Positions 12,286 to 22,700 of a DNA stretch of 64,000 nt are shown here, piece after piece. The first letter of the stretch is position 1. The number at the start of each line of letters is the position of its first letter. Position numbers and translations under genes: made by a program. Source of the stretch: Ficedula albicollis (lineage: Eukaryota > Chordata > Aves > Passeriformes > Muscicapidae); NCBI RefSeq assembly GCF_000247815.1, contig NC_021675.1, positions 69,232,051-69,296,050 of the forward strand, given 5' to 3'. The notes beneath the pieces are model-generated. The model was not told the DNA's origin and did not search any database. It saw nothing but the letters and a program-made list of their open reading frames with translations.

Positions 12286-14769
12286 CTTTGGGCCCCTTCA
12301 CCTGTCTGATGTGATATTTATCATATCACAAAAACACATTCCCAATAATATCCAGCAAATTACAAGTTTAGCTACAACTTGCTCAGGAATCAAACTAATT
12401 AAGAGCAGCTATACTGTCAAAAGAAAAAAAAAATAAATAAAAGAGTAGGGAAAAAAGGCAGTTTATGATCTCAAGCCCCTGGAGCAAGAGCTGTGGAGCA
12501 GAGGAGAGCAGAGTAAATACCTCACAGGATCTTGCCCAAAGCCTGTCTTGTGCCCCATGCAGTGTCCCCGTGGTCCTACACACAATTCCTGCCCTGTGAA
12601 GCTGAGGATGTCTGGCAGAGCAGGGGGGCTGTGTGGCACCCCACCAGCCTGGATCTGCAGTGTGGAGCAGAAGCTTTGCACTCCATGCCCTGTGATGTGG
12701 CACCAGGGCATCTGGAGGTGGTTAAGGGAGCAGAATCTGCTGGGGGGCTGCAGAGTCAATTCCTTATGTTCCTTGGAGGATTGGGCTCTGGGGTAAATCC
12801 TTGCCTGGACAAATTCATCTGGAGGGGTCTGGCTGGACCATGCTAAGCAAATTAGCAGTATTCACAATTCTTGAAATTACTTGTGAAGTTTGTCAGGGAA
12901 CAGTGTAGATGAACCTGTGTGGCTTTTCACTTCACCTTCCACTGGTGAGATTCTTCCCATGATCAAAGTCCTGTCCTGCACAGACAAACTGGTGAGCATG
13001 AGAGGCTTTGGCACCTTCTCAGAGAGCATCAGACCACCAGATGATCGTGACATTCAGGGGGGAATCCATCAGGAATAACCTTGGATGCCTGTGAGGTGGT
13101 TGCCCATGGGCAGGAGCCTGAGTCCAGCCATGAACCCTGGTGTGGCTTACACTCAGGATGAGATGGATCACTCCCCTCTCACCACAAAACCTGCCCTCTG
13201 AGCCCCTGTAAGAGGAACCCCAGGACCTGCTCAGGTGCCTGAACTCAGGTGATTCACACAAGAGCCACACTTTGCAGGAAATTTGATGCCTCATGAACAT
13301 CCTCACATCAATTACTCACACCAGTGATCCAAATTCCCAGGATTACTCTGAGGAGATCTCCAATATTTGAGGGGAATAAAGGGCAATTTTGGTTAAAGTC
13401 CTATTGATGTGCAGCACCTTAGAGAAAAGTTTTGGGGGCCTCACTAGGACCATACTCCTAAATATTGGGAGACAGGTTTGGGGGCCATGAATTTGACAGT
13501 GAATAGCCAGAACAAGGCTCTGATTCATTATCCTCCTCTTGCTGTCACACAAACCACACTCAGACCTCAAATTTGAGATCCTGTTGGGAGTGTTGGTGTT
13601 CTTCAGAGCCCTTAACTGGTTTCTCCTCCCTTTGCAATCTCCCCACCACTGCCAGACAAAAGTTCCTGATTCCCATCACACCTAAAGCTTCCCTCCCTCC
13701 CCACCAGGACCCACCCAGCCCACCACGGGCTTTGGCATGGCCAGGGGCATCTCTCCAACCATGACCTGGGATAAAACACTGCCCTGAAGGCCAGCAGCGG
13801 TCAGGGGCAGTGGTGGCTTCTCCCTGCTTCTCTTGGGGCCAGAATTTGGACACACAGGCAGCAGAGAGACACGCAGGCAGCTCGCTGGGGCTTTCATGGG
13901 GAAGCTGCTGCTTATCTGTGACATTGTTTATGGGGTTGGCTGGAGGGCTGACAGGCCTGAGGAATTGCACCCGATATCCCAATGCCATCGTCCTCCAGGG
14001 AAAATGCTGGAGTGGCTGTGAACATGCTGTCCTCCTCCCCAGGCCAAGCAGCTCTTGGATCCATCCTGGGAGGGCAGTGAACTCCCTGAGCACTCCAAGG
14101 AGGTGTTAACCCTCTAGGGACCCTGACAAACACCCAGTGGAGGTGGTTCATGGAGAATGGAGGGGGAGGTCAGGAAAGACCAGGATCTGAGCCCCACACA
14201 CTGGGAGAAGCCCTTGCTGAAATCCAGCCTGTTCTCCCACGGCTTGGCAGCTGCAGCAGGGAGCTTGTCCACCCTGGGGGCCTGGGAAGGTGCTGGCAAG
14301 GAGAGATGCAAGCTGGCTGTTGAGCAGGAAGGGGCAGCTCATGATTATTTTGGAGCAGATTTGATTAATTTACTTTGTGAGAGTCTGAAAAAAAAAGAAG
14401 GAAGAGAGTGAGGGCCAATTTAGGTTGGATACAAGGAAAAGGTTTTTGAGTTCTGCCCTGGGCCTGGCTTTGTGCCGAGGCAAACCGCAGGGCTCTGCAG
14501 AGTTGGACACGCGGAAAAAACCATCCCAGTGAGAAAGAGAATGATCCGAAGCCCAGAAAGGGGCTCTGGTGTGTGACCTCTGAACTTGTGAGCATCCACC
14601 CTCGGCCAAAGGAACGACAGTGGTACAGTCACTGGGACCTGGCTGCATTTTGCCTTTCAGTTATTATTTTGCTTAATAATTTGCAGAACCCTGAAGACCA
14701 AATCTCCTCACAGGGGAGAGGCAATGCTCTGCTGCAACAAATCTTAAGCCTGCTGACAGGACAGGGCAG

Positions 14770-15015
14770 GGAACAGGTTTAAACTAAAAGAGGAAAGATT
14801 TAGATTAGATATTGGTAAGAAATTCTTCCCGATGAGGGTGGTATGGCCCTGGCACAGGGTGCCCAGAGAGGCTGTGGCTGCCCCTGGGTCCCTGGCAGTG
14901 TCCAAGGCCAGGTTGGATGGGGTTTGGAACAGCCTGGGATAGTGTAAGGTATGGAATGAAACGGGCTTTATGATCCCTCCCAATCCAAACCAAAATCATT
15001 CCATGATTCTTTGGC
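14770..15015 (+). mobile_element. CR1 LINE 3' fragment
   Basis: Contains TTTAGATTAGATATTGG, CTGGCACAGGGTGCCCAG and the ATTCCATGATTCTTTGG end. Confidence 0.85.
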
Positions 15016-15650
15016 TTCCTTTGGCCAGGAGGGTCCACAGTGAGCAGCTGTGGTACCTCCTGTGCCCGGGCTTTTTCTCTACCAGCTGCAATTCGTTTGA
15101 CTTGCTGCTCTGATACCTCCCAAGGCCATCCTCAGTCCCCTCCTGAACCTCTGAGGCCACGTCCAGGAGAAGCTCAGGTGGTGGCACAACTGTCCCCACC
15201 GCATCTTAATCCAACAAATGGATTTCTGGAACTTCCTAGCTCAGAAACAGAGTGCTTCACACATTGGTAATTTTCTCTTTTAATAAATTTTCCATGAGTT
15301 TGGCCAATCAATTTTTACCTGCTGCTTGCAGGGACATCCACAGCTGAGCAACCTGCTGTGGGATGAACCGTGGCCTCTTCTTAGCTGTTCACTGCCACCT
15401 CCACTGTGGAAGGTTTCCCCTTCCCTCTCCTGTGGTGACACCTCTAAGATCCAGCTCTCCAAAAGCTGCATTTTTGCAAAGCCCACACCAAGTAAGAGCA
15501 GCACCTTTATCAGTGTTGAGCAGTGCTGCTGGTTCTTGCATTTCCGAGCTGGGGCAGCACTGGGACATGACTTTGTCCCTTTGTTTTTCCCACCTGCTCC
15601 CATTCCTGCAGCACTCCTGTCCCATGGACTGCTCAGGACATGCTGCAAAG

Positions 15651-15782
15651 CAGGGACCTTCTAGAACAAAGATGCCCTTGCCAGCTCAGCCTGCTCATGA
15701 ATTCTGGCTGCACCAGCAGGGACCTTCTAGAACAAAGATGCCCTTGTCAGCTCAGCCTGCTTATGAATTCTGGCTGCACACT
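15651..15782. repeat. 66-bp tandem duplication
   Basis: CAGGGACCTTCTAGAAC at 15,651 and 15,717; two differences. Confidence 0.92.
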
Positions 15783-16494
15783 GGGAGCCAGGGCCAGAAT
15801 TTAGTTTGGACTGGCTCCATTTGCATTGGTGCATTTGTCCTTTTTTTTTTTTTTTTTTTCTTGTTTTGCTTTATTTTTTTGAGCGCTGAACACTGGGACC
15901 AGCAACTCTCCAAACAATCCAAGTGATATCACCTTCCAGTGAGTCATGGGGAGGGCAGGGTGGAGAAGGGCAGGCAAGGAAAGATCACGAGATTGTGTCA
16001 GCTCAAACAACCTAAAAATAATGGGATATGTGGTTTGGATACATGGAGGGCAGATTGCATCCACTGCCACCCACCACTGAGAGTCACAGTTTTGGGAAGC
16101 ATGCCCATGGCTCCAGAGATTTTTACCTGCCTGGTTTTCCCCAAATATGAGCAGGGTGACATTAACAAGTAATAATAAAAAAAAAAATTTAAAAATGTAT
16201 GGTCACATGTTTTATTGGCGCGATTTTTGCATCACCAAAAAATGGAAGACCGGTCTTCAGATTGTGTTTAGTCTGTAACTTCAGCCACTTTGCAAAGTGC
16301 AAACAGGCTTTTCCTGAGCTCACCTGCAGCTTTCTGAATTTCTGAATGGTCCTGAAGATAATTGTTTAAGGTTACAACAGGACTGACAGCCCTTGCCCTA
16401 ACCCAGCTCTGACAGATTCAGATTTTGCAAGATGTGGGATGATCTTTTATAAAATGATGGAAGGAATAAAGTCCCCAAACAGACTGTTGAGACA

Positions 16495-16560
16495 TCAGCA
16501 TTTATTTATTTATAGTTTATTCAGCATTTATTTATTTATAATTTATAATTTATTTATCAT
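16495..16560. repeat. TTTA-rich low complexity
   Basis: Repeated GCATTTATTTATTTATA blocks. Confidence 0.85.
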
Positions 16561-18169
16561 AGTATCTCTATTTATAACGCATTTATTGATTTTATTATTA
16601 TAAATTCTGATGGATGTCCCTAAGGTGGGTGTCACCATCTCCTCCCTGACCCCATGAGGTGTTGAGCTGGATGCCCAGGAGAGGTGCCCAGAGGGCTGAT
16701 TTTGAGTGCACAGCAAAAGCTGCTCTTTAAACAAGACCATGTTTCCTGTTGGATTGCGACACAGATCCTACAGAAATCATATTTCCTGTTCTTTGATGTT
16801 GCCCTGTACTGGCCTTGATGTTTTTGGGGCCAGATCACCAGAAATGGCTCTTACACAGAGATAACAGAAGTGCTGGTGCATCACTCTGTGTTGCTATTCC
16901 TGATCTTTTACTCACATTCTCTATTCCTGGACCTTGGACACATCTTTCTGTGTTTCCTGAGCTCTTCAAGTGTCCATCACTCAGTACTGACTTTCACTTA
17001 TTTATATAGGAAATGTTGCAAAGCCCAGCCCAAGAATCCTCAAAGTGTTGTTGCATATTCGAGTATATGAAAGCAACACCTGATTTCTTCGATTTTTTTT
17101 ACACATTCCCTTAAAAAGACCCCTCAAATCCTTTTATGTGCAGCCTCCCAGTGCCCAGCAGAAGATTCTGATGCTCCAGCATGTGCAGAGGAGCTGCTCT
17201 GGGGACTCCCTGCCCAGTTCTGCTCACCCCAGGGCGAGGAAATGAGGAAACTGTGGATGCACTCAGGACACGTCCCTTCCAAGGGGCACGCTTATTTGCA
17301 TGGTAATGAGGATGGCAATGGGCCCCTTGTCTTCATATGTACACAAGGTTCTCACTGGGAGAAAACCAGCCAGAGTTGAAATTCAGAGAATTCATAGCTT
17401 CTTTTCCTTTTCAGTTTGTGTTTTCTATCTGGATGTAAAAGACAAAGCACATAGTACAGAAACTGCATTGTGCCCTGAACTGCTAAACACCAGAGAGAAG
17501 TTATTATTTTAGCAACCATCAGGCTGTTTAGGCAAGCACCAATCTCTTAAGTAGCCTGGCTCAAGCAGTAATTACCAGTTGAATTTAAAAAGAGACCCTT
17601 CTTTTATTTGCTTTGTTACCATAGTTTTTTGTTTTCTTTTCCTCTCTCTTGAAGCTAAAAAATGCTCCACAGAGCTGCAGCTGCTCTGAGAGCCCAGAGC
17701 ACCCTGCAAAGAGGGTTCACAGCAGCACTGTGGGGAGTTCATGGAGATTAACCCTTCCTCTGTGGGGAAACTGAGGCAGGAAAGCTCTCCCTGACAAGGG
17801 AATAAGCAGGATTGCATGCTTGATGAAGTCTTTCACCTTCCTAAGTCCCATTTCTTGACTCATCCACTGTTCCTGTAAGTCCAGTGGGGTGGGCTGGGGG
17901 CACTGGAAAAAGGGGGATGGTCAAAGCCGTGGTGGGATGAAGAGTGGAGATGTTACAGGCGAAGGAGGATGGCCCCAGCACCACTGGGGTGGTTCACGGC
18001 TCCTGGCTGTCACTTGGGAAGGTGTTTCTGGTGGGGTTAAAGCCAAAACTGGTGATTCCAGCAGCCCAGAGCCAACCTGTAGATCTCAGCACTGTCCCCA
18101 AGAGAATAAACTCCTTTAATCTAAAACAACCAAGGTGGGGTCATTGCCTCTACAAAACTGACCCCTGTG

Positions 18170-18475
18170 TTAAGGGAGATGACAGGGAAGATGGAGAGAG
18201 ACAATTTATGGGGGCATGGAGTGACAGGACAAGGGGAATGGCTTCAGACTGCCAGAGGGCAGGGTTAGATGGGATTTTGGGAAGGAATAAACCTGTGAGG
18301 GTGGGGAGGCCCTGGCACAGGGTGCCCAGAGAAGCTGTGGCTGCCCCTGGCAGTGCCCAAGGCCAGGCTGGACAGGGCTTGGAGCATCCTGGGACAGTGG
18401 AAGGTGTCCCTGCCCATGGCAGGGAGTTTGGGATGAGATCATCTTTCACCCAAACTATTCCATGATTCCATGATC
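18170..18475 (+). mobile_element. CR1 LINE 3' fragment
   Basis: GGCATGGAGTGACAGGAC, then CTGGCACAGGGTGCCCAG, CCTGCCCATGGCAGGG and an ATTCCATGATTCCATGAT end. Confidence 0.85.
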
Positions 18476-19544
18476 ATTGCTCCACTCAAAGCCACTGGCT
18501 GCACCACCAGCAGCTGCTCATTCCTTCAGCATTCAGGAGATATTTAGCTGCTTTAAATACATCCCACCCAACCACCATAAAGCACTGGGATCTGTCTGTC
18601 TTCTCCCACATCCCCCTGATGGAGCTGCCCACGTACCTAATGTTGAGTCTGGCTGAAATTTCTCCACTTTTTCGGGATGGGTGTACAAAAGCTTTGATGG
18701 AACCAGTTCTCTCAGTTTCCTGGAGGGTGGTTTTCCTCCAGCAGACAGCCCAGGGAGCTTTTATGGAGTGTCAGTCACGAATTTTTGGCTCCTGGCACCT
18801 GTTCTACTGTTTTGACACCAGGCTTAGGAGCGCAGGGGAAAATAATAATGATATCTGGATTTAATGTTATTTACTAAAATACAAATTAACGCTCAGTCAC
18901 ATGGTGGCAGGATTTGTCATCTGGAGCTAAAATTAAGAGAAATTAAGGCTGAGTCAGAAAGTTATTTCAGATCCAAGTGGGGAATGCTGTTCTGAGGCCA
19001 TGTGGGAGCAACACTGACATCTTCTGGCTCAAAAAAAATAAAATATATATCTCCAGATTTTTAGTGGAGAAAATCACTGGGAAACTGCTAAATGTACTGG
19101 GTGGACAAAAGTGTTCTAAAGTATCAAGGACAAGCTTTGGGGCAGTGGATATTATCTGAGCCCACTCTAACAGCCCCACTTAGCATCACCACAGAATCTG
19201 AGCACAGGTGTGTGACCCTGATGAGCCAAAACACACGAGAGGAGGAGGTGCAGGGGTGTTGCTGCTCTCTCAGTGCAGGTGACAGGGCTGTGGCCATGCT
19301 TTTATGCTGAAGTCTGTAAGTTTGGAGGCAGCAAATTACCTGAAAGTCTCATTCCACTAGGCTGGGTTGCACCAAGCCAAAACCAATCCCACCTTGGAGA
19401 GTTCCAGGGGTGAGGAGACACAATTTAGCTGGGAAAAATGTTCCAGGGTCTCACCACCACCACACCATCAGCCTTTCCTACACATCTCACCTCTTCCAGC
19501 CTGGACTGACCACCACCCTTATCCCCTCACTTTGCCTCTTCCTT

Positions 19545-19871
19545 GTTGCTGTTGGGGCAGACACAGCATAGGAAAAGACACACTACATTTCAGAAGGCTC
19601 ATTTCTGTTTATTACTACAGCACCCTGTCTTTTATACCCTCTACAAAGTTTACACTTTATTAATTCATTACAATAAATCAACATAACCTTCATTGGCGTA
19701 AAACCACCTCCACCTGTTTTTCACAAAACTTTTCTACAGACACTTTTCCCAGCTGCAGGTTTTTTCTTGCTTATCTTCTTCTTCTCTTCTCAGTCTCTTC
19801 TCAACGGCCTTGTTAAGATTAATTTCGGAACTAACCCCTATTCATTAACCCCCTCTGGATCACAGACCAGC
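19545..19871 (-). mobile_element. Solo LTR fragment (endogenous retrovirus), LTR-a
   Basis: Read on the - strand, it shows a TATAAAAGACAGGGTGC promoter-like segment followed about 25 bases later by AATAAACAG, then a U5-like end near TCTGCCCCAACA. That TATA/AATAAA arrangement is typical of an avian LTR. No gag, pol or env frame is nearby. Boundaries are approximate. Confidence 0.6.
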
Positions 19872-20182
19872 TGTGAGCCCCCCCCACACTTCCTCTTGAC
19901 AGCGGTGCTAGAGAAGAGACGGGGTCTTCATGATGTGCTTGCATTGAGCCATGAGGCCGCTTATTGATGCACAAAGCAAAGTTTATATACTCTTTCAGCT
20001 GTTGCCAAAAACAGCGCACCAATAATATTAGTGTAACCAGGCTATATTGCTGACTGGTAACTAAATAACATTTCTCAATCTATGCCTGGCTTTAAGCTAA
20101 CCAGGTACGTGCAGTACTTCGTGTGATTGCCCATAAAACTGCACGCTAAGCACCTCTTCCAAGCCCTTTCTTATCTCTTACA
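19872..20182 (-). mobile_element. Solo LTR (endogenous retrovirus), LTR-b
   Basis: On the - strand it starts TGTAAGAG and ends GGGCTCACA (TG...CA), about 311 bp. A TATATAAAC box is followed by an AATAAG signal. It abuts LTR-a directly, so one probably inserted into or beside the other. No clear target-site duplication is visible. Confidence 0.6.
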
Positions 20183-20195
20183 TTCCTTCTTCGAG

Positions 20196-20930
20196 TGTCA
20201 CAACCCGCTCAACCCGAGCGGGAGTCGGGATGGTTCGTTCGACCCCAGGGGGCAAAAGACAAACAGCAAGGGACTCAAGTTTTATTCAGCAGCAAACAGC
20301 AAGGCACTTTATTGAGTGCCAACAGCTCAGCTTTGCGATAGAGGGGAGAGAGAGATAAAGGAAACGAAGTAAAAGGGGAGGGAGAAAGAGGGAAGGATGG
20401 GGAAATAGCAACCAACAGATGGGACACATTCTCTGGTCTTCAGCCAATAGACGTGTCTTCCGTCCATGAGGAGAAAGAGATCTCAAAGTCTCTTCAGAAA
20501 GTCACTCTGTATAGTCCTTTTCCAAGGCGAGTGGCCTCTGGCCAAAAGGTGGGAGATGTATGGACCGTTGTGTGCAGAGGCCGCTGCTCCGAGAGGCAGG
20601 TGTAGCTCTCCCAGCCCGTACCTGCTCGAAGGCAGCGCGCCATGACAGCACAGCACGCGCCTGCAGAGCAGCCCCTTGGCAAACATCCACCTCAGCCAGG
20701 CCAGGACTCGGGGCCAGAGCGAGCAGTGGGGTCCTGGGGTCTCAGTCTCTGATCTTGGAGGGTCGTGAGGCAGATCAGGGAAACTTGGGACCGACCCTTA
20801 CCTCAAGATCCAAGTTTACTCTTGCCAAGGCTTGCGGCCTGCTATGGCTGACACATCCCTGTCGGCTGTGACAAGCTGAGCCACACTCACAGTTCTGCTC
20901 TCCAGTTGTGTGGGAGCCCAGAGTATTCCT
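20196..20930 (-). mobile_element. Solo LTR (endogenous retrovirus), LTR-c
   Basis: The + strand edge TGTCACAACCCGCTC is the - strand LTR end (GGGTTGTGACA). Two AATAAA signals on the - strand at 20,280-20,285 and 20,308-20,313 mark R/U5. The outermost bases form an inverted GAGCGGG/CCCGCTC hairpin. The U3 side (right edge) is uncertain and could end anywhere between about 20,880 and 21,040. The sequence is more CpG-rich than its surroundings, consistent with a fairly young insertion. Confidence 0.55.
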
Positions 20931-21042
20931 CTGGCTTCCCTGGGAGGCTTAAGACCCCCCTGGCGGGGTCCCCAAAGACCCTCTAATGAGACCCAGGAGT
21001 CTCAGGGGCTGGATTTAGCTCCTTGGAACAATTTGCCAACAT

Positions 21043-21647
21043 TGAGAGAAGAAATGCAAGCCGCAAAAATAAATAGAGTGTGAATTAGGTTATTAGAATG
21101 TAGAATAAGTAGATTTCTAGAATGTTTATATTAAGGGGCTCGTGGCCAAGATGGAGAATTTGGGGTGTGGATACCTCTTCCTCATTCTTCTCCGTGTCAT
21201 CCATGCTGGGTGACACGCTGGCACTTTCAGATTGGATGTGAACAAAACTGGACCATTTAACAAGATTGTATTGTATTTTGTAAATACCTAGTAGGTAATT
21301 TAGACTATAAAAGATAAGTCCTGCCTCTGCCAGGCGGATTCTGCCCTGGACGTCTGGCGAGCAGACTGCTGTTCGCTGGACAAAGCATTCCAGAGATAAG
21401 GAACAATAAACAACCATGAAAACCTCTAAGAACAGCCTCCTGCATCTCTCATCGGCGGGCATCGGAAGAGCTGGGTTCCAGACCACCTGCATGTCCTCCT
21501 GAGGTGATCTCAGGGCTAAGGAGACACCGCGGGCTGTGACCTCCTGCAGTCTCTCATCGGCGGGCATCGGAAGAGCTGGGTTCAAACCACCTGCATGTCC
21601 TCCTGAGGTGATCTCAGGTCTAAGGAGACACCGCGGGCTGTGGCACA
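21043..21647 (+). mobile_element. Sense-strand solo LTR ending ~50 bp before ADRA1D exon 2
   Basis: It has a TATAAAA box at 21,306-21,312, AATAAA at 21,405-21,410 and a U5 ending near GGCACA at 21,647. The U5 contains a near-identical 105-bp tandem duplication (from about 21,436). The orientation is the same as ADRA1D. The left edge is approximate and no open frames of a provirus remain. Confidence 0.65.
21436..21645 (+). repeat. 105-bp tandem duplication inside the LTR U5
   Basis: ATCGGCGGGCATCGGAAGAG at 21,451 and 21,556. The two units differ at only a few positions, and the second ends the element beside ADRA1D exon 2. Confidence 0.9.
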
Positions 21648-21660
21648 GTTGTGTTCCCAC

Positions 21661-21696
21661 ACCCTCTAACCACATTTCTTTCCAAACTCTCCCCAG
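21661..21696 (+). promoter_or_regulatory. ADRA1D: ADRA1D intron 3' splice site (branch point, pyrimidine tract, AG)
   Basis: CTCTAAC near 21,664-21,670 fits the vertebrate branch-point consensus. It is followed by a C/T-rich run (TTTCTTTCC, then CTCTCCCCAG) ending in AG at 21,695-21,696. All of these signals fit in the roughly 50 bases between the end of an LTR and the exon, so the element appears to have stopped just short of the splicing signals. Confidence 0.75.
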
Positions 21697-22265
21697 GTTC
21701 TTTCTTCCCGTCCCTGAAGCCCTCGGAAATCGTCTTCAAGATCATCTTCTGGCTGGGCTACTTCAACAGCTGCGTGAACCCCATCATCTACCCGTGCTCC
21801 AGCAAGGAGTTCAAGCGCGCCTTCATCCGGCTGCTCAAGTGCCAGTGCCGCCGGCGGCGCCGGCCCCTCTGGAGGGTCTACGACCACCACTGGAGAGGGG
21901 CCTCCATCAACAGCTCCGTGCAGGACTCCGACACCGACCTACGGCCCAGGATTAGCACCCTCAACAGCTCCTTCATATTTAACTCCTCCTTCCAGGAGAG
22001 AGCCAGTAAGAGGCGAACGCTCAGCTTCAAGGGCTGGAAGATGCTCACGCCCTTCCAGAAACCAGCGTCCACCCAGCTGAAGGAGAAGATGAACAGCCTT
22101 TCCAACAAAATCCGGGGTGGCTCCAGCAAAGGGGGGGTGACAGCCACCTACAAGACAGAGGTGGAGTCTGTCTCCATCGGGATCCCTCATGATTTCACGG
22201 AAACCATCGACTACCAGACCCATGACTTAACAGACTGCTGTGGGCTGAGAGAAACAGATATTTGA
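21697..22265 (+). CDS. ADRA1D: alpha-1D adrenergic receptor, last coding exon (TM7 and C-tail)
   Basis: This exon encodes the end of a Gq/11-coupled plasma-membrane receptor for noradrenaline and adrenaline. It starts after a polypyrimidine tract ending CCCCAG, and the first codon (Gly) is completed by one G from exon 1 (phase 1). The 189 residues hold the end of extracellular loop 3, TM7 (about residues 11-33) with the class A NPIIY motif at 28-32, helix 8 (KEFKRAF), a Cys pair at 49 and 51 suited to palmitoylation, and an Arg-rich stretch followed by PLWRVY. The tail ends LRETDI, a class I PDZ ligand. The PLWRVY segment and the RETDI terminus match the 1D subtype as I know it, not 1A or 1B. 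From family knowledge, the PDZ end binds syntrophin-type scaffolds. The tail is rich in Ser/Thr, as expected for phosphorylation. The stop TGA is at 22,263-22,265. Exon 1 is outside the window. Confidence 0.93.
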
Positions 22266-22700
22266 AGCCTCTGGGTCAGCTGTTGGTGGTTTCTTTAGAG
22301 GCATCCAGCAGAAACATGGAGGGATACCACCTGTGGGTCTGTCAGGCGGGCTGGAAGCAGCCATCAGGTATTAAATGCAGCTGCCCAAAGGTTATCCAAG
22401 CATCCCCCACGTGGAGCTCAGCCCCTTCCGTGGGATTTTGGGTTCCTTGAATTAGAGCTGATGGCATGTCCCATTCTAACAACCCACAGCAGGAGGAGAA
22501 GGTGTGGGTGTGACCTTAGGGCAAGAGCTGTCTCCTCTGGCGGATGGCTGTCTTTGGCCCTGGAAGAAGCTGTGCAATTAAGGGAAACCAGGATGTCTCC
22601 TTTGCCTTAAAAACACCACAGTGAAATCTAACGGAAAGATTGAATCCCAAAAGTTGCCAACCCTGCCTTAGTCCATGTGGTCATGTTTCCATCCAGAGGC
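22266..22700 (+). other. ADRA1D: ADRA1D proximal 3'UTR (extent uncertain)
   Basis: This is non-repetitive sequence directly after the stop codon. The first polyadenylation-like hexamer is ATTAAA at 22,370-22,375; a canonical AATAAA occurs only much further on, at 25,008-25,013. Without transcript data the 3' end cannot be placed. Confidence 0.45.

Larger units (their letters stand above)
1..21696 (+). other. ADRA1D: ADRA1D intron, 3' portion (no exon seen)
   Basis: No open frame here resembles the long first exon expected for an alpha-1 adrenergic receptor, which encodes the N-terminus through TM6. Because ADRA1-type genes have one large intron after TM6, I infer that this whole stretch is intronic and that exon 1 lies before position 1. 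The content is unique sequence broken by CR1 fragments, short tandem duplications and, from about 19.5 kb, stacked LTRs. Stretches such as 1,200-3,900, 4,250-7,030, 9,250-10,130, 12,300-14,760, 15,800-18,160 and 18,480-19,540 show nothing I can name beyond AT-rich low-complexity patches. Confidence 0.7.

Noticed and set aside
13560..14093. 177-codon minus frame in the ADRA1D intron
   Set aside because: No family resemblance, no splice or promoter support.
21085..21675. 196-codon minus frame near the ADRA1D exon
   Set aside because: Lies antisense within a solo LTR and reads through its 105-bp duplication; not a gene.
21666..22223. Minus-strand frames opposite ADRA1D exon 2
   Set aside because: Shadows of the receptor coding exon.
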